The translations under genes and the position numbers were made by a program. Of a stretch of 17,045 nucleotides of DNA, positions 1 to 5,538 are shown in pieces; the stretch's first letter is position 1, and every line of letters starts with the position of its first letter. The notes under the pieces were generated by a model that made no database searches, had not been told where the DNA came from, and worked only from the letters and a program-made list of their open reading frames with translations. The DNA is from UBA8337 sp049889915 (GTDB taxonomy: Bacteria > Pseudomonadota > Alphaproteobacteria > RS24), in the NCBI GenBank assembly GCA_049889915.1, contig JBMHCM010000060.1, positions 1 to 17,045 on the forward strand. The letters run 5' to 3'.

Positions 1-490
1 CTACGGCATGCAAATGGCAGTGCTGGAAGCAGCGCGCAATATGGCCGGTATTCGTGACGCCGTATCCAGCGAGTTTGGCCGCACCGGCACCAAGCTGGTT
101 GGTCTGATGACTGAATGGGCTGATGGCGAGACGCTGCAAAAGCGCGGTATTGAGGGCGATTTGGGCGGCACCATGCGGCTTGGCGCGTTTGAGGCCTATC
201 TCAAAGAGGGCAGCCGCGTCGAAGAAATTTACGGCATCCGCGTGATTTCCGAGCGCCATCGCCATCGCTATGAAGTTGATATGGGCTATCGCGAAGCGCT
301 GGAAGCCAAAGGCTTGGTCTTCTCTGGCGTCTCACCGGATGGTGTGCTGCCGGAGATTGTCGAAATTCCCGACCACCCTTGGTATATTGGGGTGCAGTTC
401 CATCCCGAACTGAAATCGCGGCCATTTGCGCCGCACCCGCTTTTCGCTTCATTTATTGAAGCGGCCCTTGCGCAAAGCAGATTGGTATAG
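1..490 (+). CDS. pyrG: CTP synthase, C-terminal glutamine amidotransferase part (5' truncated by window edge)
   Basis: CTP synthase aminates UTP to CTP in the cytoplasm, using ammonia released from glutamine. The visible 162 residues belong to the class I glutamine amidotransferase domain. The reading frame enters at base 2 with YGMQMAVLEAARN, which normally follows directly on the nucleophile Cys, so the cut falls just after that residue. The remaining catalytic residues are visible near the end in GVQFHPELKSRP, where His and Glu complete the Cys-His-Glu triad. The C-terminus (HPLFASFIEAA) is typical of the family. TAG at 488-490 ends the gene; kdsA begins 8 bases later and probably shares its transcript. 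CTP is also the co-substrate that activates KDO, so the pairing makes metabolic sense. Identification is firm; the synthetase domain lies outside the window. Confidence 0.96.
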   Translation, partial: YGMQMAVLEAARNMAGIRDAVSSEFGRTGTKLVGLMTEWADGETLQKRGIEGDLGGTMRLGAFEAYLKEGSRVEEIYGIRVISERHRHRYEVDMGYREALEAKGLVFSGVSPDGVLPEIVEIPDHPWYIGVQFHPELKSRPFAPHPLFASFIEAALAQSRLV

Positions 491-498
491 AGGTCAGT

Positions 499-1347
499 AT
501 GGACACGCTTGAACTGAAAGAATACGGCATCAAAATCGGCGACGGCGAAAAGCTGGTCGTCATGGCCGGACTGAATGTGTTGGAAGATGAAGGTCTAGCG
601 CAAGAAGTGTGCGCCGAGTTGAAGGGCATTTGCGCAGAGCTTGACCTGCCATACATCTTTAAAGCCAGCTGGGACAAAGCCAATCGCTCTTCCATCAAAA
701 GCTATCGCGGGCCGGGCATGGCCGAAGGCCTGCCAATGCTGGAAGCGGTGAAAGCCAAGCACGGCGTGCCGGTGGTTACCGATTTGCACGAGCCGGAACA
801 AGCCGAAGTCGTGGCTGAAATTGCCGAAGTGGTGCAGCTTCCGGCTTTCCTCGTGCGGCAAACTGATTTGGTGGTTGCCACGGCCCGCGCCGTTGCAGCA
901 AAAGGTGGCTGGCTGCATGCCAAAAAAGCGCAGTTTTTGGCGCCGTGGGATTGCGCCAACATTATTTCAAAATCACGTGAAGCGGCACCGGATGTGCAGG
1001 TCATTCTGTGCGATCGCGGCACCAGCTTTGGCTATAACAACCTTGTCGTCGATATGCTCGGCATTCCGGAGATGAAAAAGCTCGGCGTGCCGGTAACGAT
1101 GGACGCCACCCATGCCGTGCAATTGCCGGGCGCTGACCCGCGCACCGCAGGCGCATCAACCGGCGGTCGCCGTGAAGGCGTTTCGGTGCTGGCAAAATCT
1201 GCCATCGCGGCCGGTGCCAATGGTGTGTTCTTGGAGTTCCACCCACGCCCCGACGACGCCTTGTGCGACGCGCCAAGCTGCCTACCGCTGAGCGACGCAA
1301 AAGAGCTTTTGAGCACGTTGAAGCAAATTCATGAAGTGGTGAATTAG
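499..1347 (+). CDS. kdsA: 3-deoxy-8-phosphooctulonate (KDO-8-P) synthase
   Basis: The enzyme condenses phosphoenolpyruvate with arabinose-5-phosphate to give KDO-8-phosphate, the first committed step to KDO in the lipopolysaccharide core. The 282 residues form one TIM-barrel of normal family length. Family motifs are present: FKASWDKANRSS, SYRGPG, LPAFLVRQTDL, KKAQFLAPWD, DRGTSFGYNNLVVDM, DATHAVQLPG, STGGRRE and FLEFHPRPDDALCD. In the first motif (MAGLNVLEDE) the position that is Cys in metal-dependent enzymes is Asn26, the same residue and number as in the E. coli enzyme, so this should be the metal-independent class. The start is supported by AGAGGT at 489-494, which overlaps the pyrG stop. 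The downstream neighbour queF is convergent, 25 bases away. Confidence 0.96.
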   Translation: MDTLELKEYGIKIGDGEKLVVMAGLNVLEDEGLAQEVCAELKGICAELDLPYIFKASWDKANRSSIKSYRGPGMAEGLPMLEAVKAKHGVPVVTDLHEPEQAEVVAEIAEVVQLPAFLVRQTDLVVATARAVAAKGGWLHAKKAQFLAPWDCANIISKSREAAPDVQVILCDRGTSFGYNNLVVDMLGIPEMKKLGVPVTMDATHAVQLPGADPRTAGASTGGRREGVSVLAKSAIAAGANGVFLEFHPRPDDALCDAPSCLPLSDAKELLSTLKQIHEVVN

Positions 1348-1372
1348 GCCAAGCCTAGCGCTTGTCTTCTGG

Positions 1373-1840
1373 CTACCTTCCCCGATAAGGCGGCACGCCT
1401 TGGTCGGGGATAAACAGGCCCGCCGGTGGCTCACTTGATTGCCAGAAAACATCTATCGGAATGCCGCCGCGTGGATACCAATAGCCGCCAATGCGCAGCC
1501 ATTTCGGTTTCATGCAATCAATCAGCCGCTTGGCGACCATAATGGTGCAGTCTTCATGAAACGCGCCATGGTTGCGGAAGCTGCCCATAAACAGTTTGAA
1601 GCTTTTGCTTTCGACCAAATGTTGGTCGGGCACATAATCAATGACGATATGCGCGAAATCCGGCTGGCCGGTAACCGGGCAAATGGAGGTGAACTCCGGC
1701 ACGGCAAAGCGCGCCACATAATCAGTGCCCGGATGCGGGTTCGGCACGGCTTCCAGCACGGCTTCTTCCGGCGAGGCGGGTAGGCCGGTCATTTGGCCAA
1801 GCATGGTGGCGCCGGTTGTGTCGCTTCCTTTAGTGGACAT
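1373..1840 (-). CDS. queF: NADPH-dependent 7-cyano-7-deazaguanine reductase (preQ0 to preQ1), unimodular type
   Basis: QueF reduces the nitrile of preQ0 to the aminomethyl group of preQ1, the base inserted into tRNA by TGT. The protein is 155 residues, matching the short YkvM-type (unimodular) family and not the long E. coli form. The hallmark ESKSFKLFMGSFRNHGAFHEDC is present (substrate-binding Glu plus the QueF motif), and the catalytic Cys lies upstream in FTSICPVTGQPDF. The ATG at 1838-1840 was chosen because a GGGAG ribosome binding site lies just upstream at 1843-1847; the open frame continues further upstream, but that part overlaps queD and does not resemble QueF. The first 11 bases overlap the end of queD. 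It is the last gene of the minus-strand queuosine cluster. Confidence 0.94.
   Translation of the reverse strand: MSTKGSDTTGATMLGQMTGLPASPEEAVLEAVPNPHPGTDYVARFAVPEFTSICPVTGQPDFAHIVIDYVPDQHLVESKSFKLFMGSFRNHGAFHEDCTIMVAKRLIDCMKPKWLRIGGYWYPRGGIPIDVFWQSSEPPAGLFIPDQGVPPYRGR
1380..1409. repeat. 12-bp interrupted stem-loop at the kdsA/queF convergence
   Basis: CCCCGA (1380-1385) pairs with TCGGGG (1404-1409), and AAGGCG (1387-1392) pairs with CGCCTT (1396-1401), leaving a GCA loop and a small T/GG internal loop. It lies inside the last codons of queF and 32 bases after the kdsA stop. No T-run follows on either strand, so it is not a textbook intrinsic terminator. It could still protect 3' ends or slow polymerase between the convergent genes. 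The pairing is seen; the role is a guess. Confidence 0.4.
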
Positions 1841-2198
1841 GTTGGCTCCCTTGATACAGGCAAGACTGGCCGAGGCTGTCGCGGAAAACTTCGACGGCGC
1901 ATATTTGCGGCAGATTGGTTTGCAGATTTTCCCAAATCCACAGGCATAGGTTTTCCAGCGTCGGCTGCTCCAAGCCGTCAATCTCGTTCAGCATTTGGTG
2001 ATCCAGGCAATTGTGCAGGTCTTGCAGCAGGCGGCCCATTTCTTCCAGATCGACGATTTGGCCATTGCCGTCGGGCATGCCTTCAACCGTTATGCGGGCG
2101 CGAAAGCTGTGCCCATGTACCCGCGTATTGGGGTGTCCGGCCGGATAATGGCCAAGGCTGTGGGCAGCATCAAAGGTGAATTCGCGCGACAATTTCAT
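1830..2198 (-). CDS. queD: QueD-like 6-carboxytetrahydropterin synthase (COG0720), active-site Cys replaced
   Basis: QueD turns dihydroneopterin triphosphate into 6-carboxytetrahydropterin, the second step from GTP to queuosine. The 122 residues have the tunnel-fold signature: FTFDAAHSLGH, then VHGHSFRARI supplying zinc-binding His residues, DLEEM, CLDHQMLNE and a late Glu in AVEVFRD. In E. coli QueD the stretch before HGH reads GHKCGRLHGH with the catalytic Cys; here it reads GHPNTRVHGH, with Asn at the Cys position. I checked this on the reverse complement and it is not a frame error. The QueD assignment therefore rests on the flanking queC, queE and queF as well as on the fold. A relocated Cys or a variant chemistry is possible; Cys residues occur later, in LHNCLDH and NLCLW. 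Confidence 0.88.
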   Translation of the reverse strand: MKLSREFTFDAAHSLGHYPAGHPNTRVHGHSFRARITVEGMPDGNGQIVDLEEMGRLLQDLHNCLDHQMLNEIDGLEQPTLENLCLWIWENLQTNLPQICAVEVFRDSLGQSCLYQGSQHVH

Positions 2199-2210
2199 GC
2201 CCCGCTTATG

Positions 2211-2229
2211 CCCGATTACACAAATCGGG
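2211..2229. repeat. Short perfect inverted repeat upstream of queD
   Basis: CCCGATT (2211-2217) and AATCGGG (2223-2229) form a 7-bp stem with a 5-base loop in the 35 bases between the DUF1640-like gene and queD. No T-run follows, so it is probably not a terminator. It sits 12 bases before the queD start and could influence processing or translation of the downstream part of the operon. Only the symmetry is certain. Confidence 0.35.
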
Positions 2230-2233
2230 TCAA

Positions 2234-2629
2234 TCAGGGTGTGATGTAGTCAATGAAGGTGAGGATGGTCACAATCGCCGCACCGGTGGCGAATTGGCTG
2301 CGCAACAGCATCACTCTGAATTGGCTTTCAAGCGCGTCAATCCGCGTATCCAAGCGGGCTTCCAATTTATGAATGCGCGTGTTTACGCTGGCTTCCACTT
2401 TATCGATGCGCGCATGAACTGCTGCAATCTCGTTTTGCATATCAGTCCGAAGAGCTACGATATCAGACTTGAGAGCCAAATGAACTTCGCGCAACTCATC
2501 CTTGGTCGCCAGCCGCGATTCCAAAAACGCCATTTGCGTGTCGGCAAGGGTTTCGGCTTTTGCTTCGGTAAAGCCGTTTTCCATCAACCGTTTGATAAAT
2601 CGATGCGTATCTATCGCCAATTCGCTCAT
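2234..2629 (-). CDS. DUF1640-like coiled-coil protein with C-terminal membrane helix
   Basis: This 131-residue protein has three visible parts. The N-terminus (DTHRFIKRLMENGFTEAKAETLADT) resembles the opening of DUF1640/CCDC90-type proteins. A long heptad-rich middle, about residues 35-105, contains repeats such as ARIDKVEAS, TRIHKLEAR and TRIDALESQ, predicting a coiled coil. A single hydrophobic segment near the end (FATGAAIVTILTFIDYI) looks like a membrane anchor. No catalytic motif is visible. It lies between queE and queD in the same direction, with 91 bases upstream and 35 downstream, so it may be co-transcribed or an insertion with its own weak promoter. Family membership is by resemblance of the N-terminus and architecture; function is unknown and any role in queuosine synthesis is unproven. 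Confidence 0.8.
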   Translation of the reverse strand: MSELAIDTHRFIKRLMENGFTEAKAETLADTQMAFLESRLATKDELREVHLALKSDIVALRTDMQNEIAAVHARIDKVEASVNTRIHKLEARLDTRIDALESQFRVMLLRSQFATGAAIVTILTFIDYITP

Positions 2630-2660
2630 CCTGTGCGCCTTTTTCTTATTCTTGAGGCGT

Positions 2661-2689
2661 AGACTAGCGATTTATCGGCAACAGGGCAA
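2661..2689 (-). promoter_or_regulatory. Possible sigma-70-like promoter for the coiled-coil gene
   Basis: On the minus strand TTGCCC (2689-2684) is followed after 17 bases by TAGTCT (2666-2661), about 30 bases before the start at 2629. Both hexamers are imperfect, and alphaproteobacterial promoters are hard to recognise by eye. If real, it lets this gene and queD-queF be expressed separately from queC-queE. Confidence 0.22.
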
Positions 2690-2720
2690 TTTTAATCCGT
2701 GCCCTTAATGCATTACCTCT

Positions 2721-3368
2721 TTAATCGAGGCCGACAATTTTATGCGTCTGCAAAGACAACCGCCATTGCGGGTTTTGCAAGCAATAGGCGATGGCCGCCT
2801 GCACATTGTGCCAGCTGGTTTCCGCTTCGCCGGTATCCATCGGTTGCAGATAAAAATGCTCGAAATCCAACTCCGCATAATGGTCTGGCGACAGCGTGTC
2901 TTGCGGGTAAACGAATTTCAGCTCATGGCCGCGGGTTTGCTGCAGCGCATGGCCGGGCTTTGGGCTGACGCAAATCCAATCAACGCCATCCGGCACAACC
3001 AGCGTGCCATTGGTTTCAACGGCTGTTTCAAAGCCGCGTTGCTGCAAGGCGGTCAGCAATTCCGTGTCTAATTGCAGGCACGGTTCGCCGCCGGTGAAAA
3101 CGACATAGGCATCAGCGCCGGCCGGTTGTTCCGGCCATAAATCAGCAATCGCCTCAGCCAAACGCGCGGCGGTGTCGAATTTGCCGCCATTTTGGCCGTC
3201 CGTGCCGACAAAATCCGTATCGCAAAAGGTACATTGCGCGGTGGCACGGTCTTCTTCGCGGCCTGACCATAAATTGCAGCCGGAAAAGCGACAAAACACG
3301 GCCGGGCGCCCGGCCTGAGCGCCTTCGCCTTGCAGGGTGAGGAACATTTCTTTGACACTGTAAGTCAC
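2721..3368 (-). CDS. queE: 7-carboxy-7-deazaguanine synthase, radical SAM, CX14CX2C type
   Basis: QueE is a radical SAM enzyme that contracts 6-carboxytetrahydropterin to 7-carboxy-7-deazaguanine. The cluster motif runs CNLWSGREEDRATAQCTFC, that is CX14CX2C instead of the common CX3CX2C. This expanded loop is known from Burkholderia-type QueE. Other family motifs are FLTLQGEGAQAGRPAVF at the N-terminus, VFTGGEPCLQ for SAM binding and ETNGT. I prefer the GTG at 3366-3368 (215 residues): GGAGAG lies at 3373-3378, and GTG overlaps the queC TGA in a 4-base GTGA junction typical of coupled genes. An in-frame ATG at 3380 would add four residues but would consume that ribosome binding site. Third gene product in the pathway order GTP, QueD, QueE, QueC. 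Confidence 0.94.
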   Translation of the reverse strand: MTYSVKEMFLTLQGEGAQAGRPAVFCRFSGCNLWSGREEDRATAQCTFCDTDFVGTDGQNGGKFDTAARLAEAIADLWPEQPAGADAYVVFTGGEPCLQLDTELLTALQQRGFETAVETNGTLVVPDGVDWICVSPKPGHALQQTRGHELKFVYPQDTLSPDHYAELDFEHFYLQPMDTGEAETSWHNVQAAIAYCLQNPQWRLSLQTHKIVGLD

Positions 3369-4075
3369 TGCGCTCTCCATTTTTCGTAACCGGCGGCGCG
3401 CAATTCGCAGGCCGGACAGTCACCGCAGCCATAGCCCCAAGCGTGGCGGTTGTCGCGATCGCCGCGATAGCAAGTATGGCTGTGCTCCAAAGTCAGTTCG
3501 ACCAGCGCATCGCCGCCGAGCTTATGTGCCAAGCCCCATGTTTCGGCCTTGTCGATATGCATAAGCGGCGTGTCGATTTCGATGTCGCTTTCCATGCCGA
3601 GATTAATGGCGGCCTCCAGCTTATCCAATGTGTCGCGGCGACAATCCGGATAGCCGGAATAATCGGTTTCGCACATGCCGCCGACCAGCACATGCAGACC
3701 GCGCCGATAGGCCAAGGCGGCGGCATAAGTGAGGAACAATAAATTGCGCCCCGGCACAAAGGTTGAGGGCAGATTGTTTTCCAGCATTTTAATCTCACCG
3801 TCGCCGATAAGTGCCGTGCCGCCAATCTCCGTCAAGGCCGGAAGGGGCAGGGTGTGGTCGTCGCCCAACCGGTGGCCCCAATCGTTGATTTTGGCAATTT
3901 CACGGCGCAAGGCGGCGCGGCAGTCGAGCTCTATCTTGTGGGTCTGGCCATAATCAAAGCCCAATGTTTCGACATGCGCATAGCGGTCCAGCGCATAGGC
4001 CAAGCAGGCGGTGGAATCTTGCCCGCCGGAAAACAGGACCAAGGCTTTTTTTGTGGTGTTATTATCTGTGCTCAT
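3365..4075 (-). CDS. queC: 7-cyano-7-deazaguanine (preQ0) synthase
   Basis: QueC uses ATP and ammonia to convert 7-carboxy-7-deazaguanine to preQ0 in the cytoplasm. The 236-residue protein carries the PP-loop motif LFSGGQDSTACL at about residues 14-25, the family block NNLPSTFVPGRNLLFL, and the C-terminal zinc site formed by Cys202, Cys217, Cys220 and Cys223 (HTCYRG and YGCGDCPAC). Length and motif order are normal. It is the first gene of the minus-strand cluster and is divergent from eno, whose start lies 89 bases away, so the intergenic space must hold promoters for both. The start is ATG at 4073-4075 with AAGG nearby as a weak ribosome binding site. Its stop overlaps the proposed queE start. 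Confidence 0.96.
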   Translation of the reverse strand: MSTDNNTTKKALVLFSGGQDSTACLAYALDRYAHVETLGFDYGQTHKIELDCRAALRREIAKINDWGHRLGDDHTLPLPALTEIGGTALIGDGEIKMLENNLPSTFVPGRNLLFLTYAAALAYRRGLHVLVGGMCETDYSGYPDCRRDTLDKLEAAINLGMESDIEIDTPLMHIDKAETWGLAHKLGGDALVELTLEHSHTCYRGDRDNRHAWGYGCGDCPACELRAAGYEKWRAQ

Positions 4076-4103
4076 GCCTTGTTCTATACCGAACCGAGAG
4101 AAT

Positions 4104-4132
4104 TTGCACGGGGTCAGGATTCACGCTAAGAC
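4104..4132 (+). promoter_or_regulatory. Candidate sigma-70-type promoter of eno
   Basis: TTGCAC (4104-4109) and TAAGAC (4127-4132) are separated by exactly 17 bases and end 32 bases before the eno ATG. A GATTC site (GANTC, the CcrM methylation sequence of alphaproteobacteria) lies in the spacer at 4118-4122. Fit is fair, not proof. Confidence 0.4.
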
Positions 4133-4164
4133 AAGCGCAGTTTTGAACAGAAAGCGAGGCCGTC

Positions 4165-5439
4165 ATGACCGCCATTATGGATATTATTGCACGTGAGATT
4201 TTGGATAGCCGCGGCAACCCGACCGTTGAGGTTGACGTGTTGCTGGATGATGGCAGCTTCGGCCGTGCCGCCGTGCCTTCCGGCGCATCGACCGGTCAAT
4301 ATGAAGCGGTTGAGCTGCGCGATGGCGATAAAGGCCGCTATCTCGGCAAGGGTGTGCAAAAGGCCGTTGATGCGGTGAATGGCGAAATTTTCTCAGCCCT
4401 GTGTGGCCTCGATGCGACCGATCATTTGCACATTGACCGCACCATGTTGACCCTGGACGGTACGGAAAACAAATCACGGCTGGGCGCCAATGCCATTTTG
4501 GGCGTCTCCATGGCAACTGCGAAGGCCGCCGCCGACAGCCAAGGCACACCGCTGTGGCGTTATATTGGCGGTGCCAGCGCCCGCACCCTGCCGGTGCCGA
4601 TGATGAATATCGTCAATGGCGGCGCGCATGCCGACAACCCGATTGATGTGCAGGAATTCATGATTATGCCGCTGTCTGCCGGCAATATTAAAGAAGCTGT
4701 GCGCATGGGCGCTGAGGTATTTCATACGCTGAAGGGCCTGCTGAATGCCGATGGCTTGGCCACCGGTGTCGGCGATGAGGGCGGCTTTGCGCCGAACCTC
4801 GCCTCAACCGATGCGGCCTTGGGCTATGTCATGCAGGCGATTGAAAAAGCCGGTTACAAGCCGGGCGAAGATATTTATCTGGCGCTGGATGCGGCGGCGA
4901 CCGAGTTCTGTGAAGACGGAATTTACAATCTGGCGGGCGAGGGCAAAAAGCTCGACGCCGGTGAGATGGCTGCCTATTGGGCTGATTTGTGCGGCCGCTT
5001 CCCGATTATCTCTATCGAAGATGGCATGGATGAAAATGACTGGGATGGCTGGAAAGCGCTGACCGATGCGGTCGGTGATAAGGTGCAGCTGGTCGGTGAT
5101 GATCTGTTTGTTACCAATCCGGCGCGTCTGGCCGATGGTATTGAAAAAGGTGTCGCCAACTCCATCCTCGTCAAGGTCAACCAAATCGGCACGCTGGCCG
5201 AAACACTGGAAGCCGTCGAAATGGCGCATAAGGCGAGCTACACCGCGGTCATGTCGCACCGCTCAGGCGAAACGGAAGATGCGACCATTGCCGATTTGGC
5301 TGTGGCGACCAATTGCGGGCAGATTAAAACCGGCTCGCTGGCGCGCTCTGACCGCTTGGCGAAATACAACCAGCTCATTCGCATCGAAGAAGCGCTTGGT
5401 GATAATGCGGTTTATCCAGGTAAATCTATTCTGAAATAG
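4165..5439 (+). CDS. eno: Enolase (phosphopyruvate hydratase)
   Basis: Enolase interconverts 2-phosphoglycerate and phosphoenolpyruvate in glycolysis and is often an RNA-degradosome partner. The 424-residue protein is full length. Visible landmarks are ILDSRGNPTVEVDV, VPSGASTGQYEA, MMNIVNGGAHADN, TGVGDEGGFAPN (catalytic Glu205), magnesium ligands Asp242, Glu285 and Asp312 in LALDAA, ISIEDGMDE and LVGDDLFVTNP, Lys337 in ILVKVNQIGT, and MSHRSGETED at about 363-372. GCGAGG upstream supports the ATG at 4165. Its product phosphoenolpyruvate is a substrate of KdsA, whose gene lies upstream on the same strand. A strong terminator follows. In many alphaproteobacteria ftsB comes next; here a minus-strand two-gene module intervenes. 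Confidence 0.98.
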   Translation: MTAIMDIIAREILDSRGNPTVEVDVLLDDGSFGRAAVPSGASTGQYEAVELRDGDKGRYLGKGVQKAVDAVNGEIFSALCGLDATDHLHIDRTMLTLDGTENKSRLGANAILGVSMATAKAAADSQGTPLWRYIGGASARTLPVPMMNIVNGGAHADNPIDVQEFMIMPLSAGNIKEAVRMGAEVFHTLKGLLNADGLATGVGDEGGFAPNLASTDAALGYVMQAIEKAGYKPGEDIYLALDAAATEFCEDGIYNLAGEGKKLDAGEMAAYWADLCGRFPIISIEDGMDENDWDGWKALTDAVGDKVQLVGDDLFVTNPARLADGIEKGVANSILVKVNQIGTLAETLEAVEMAHKASYTAVMSHRSGETEDATIADLAVATNCGQIKTGSLARSDRLAKYNQLIRIEEALGDNAVYPGKSILK

Positions 5440-5464
5440 GCTGGCTTCGGTTCAAAGAATTAAA

Positions 5465-5492
5465 AAAGGCCCGGTCGCGAGACCGGGCCTTT
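5465..5492. terminator. Strong bidirectional intrinsic terminator between eno and the TonB receptor gene
   Basis: AAAGGCCCGGTC (5465-5476) pairs perfectly with GACCGGGCCTTT (5481-5492) around a GCGA loop, a stable GNRA tetraloop. On the minus strand the stem is followed by a run of six T; on the plus strand by TTTCT. It lies between the stops of the convergent genes (5439 and 5539), so it can end both transcripts and fits the minus-strand receptor transcript best. Confidence 0.92.
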
Positions 5493-5538
5493 CTGTGTCA
5501 ACGGAGCTTTCTCTTGCGGAAAAGCGCGTCCTTTTACC

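Noticed and set aside
2683..2705. AGGGCA/TGCCCT inverted repeat after queE as a terminator
   Set aside because: Six-bp stem with an 11-base loop and no T-run; too weak to call.
4076..4164. A preQ1 riboswitch upstream of queC
   Set aside because: No hairpin with the expected A-rich tail and C-rich loop pairing was visible on the minus strand; the 89-base divergent region seems to hold only promoters.
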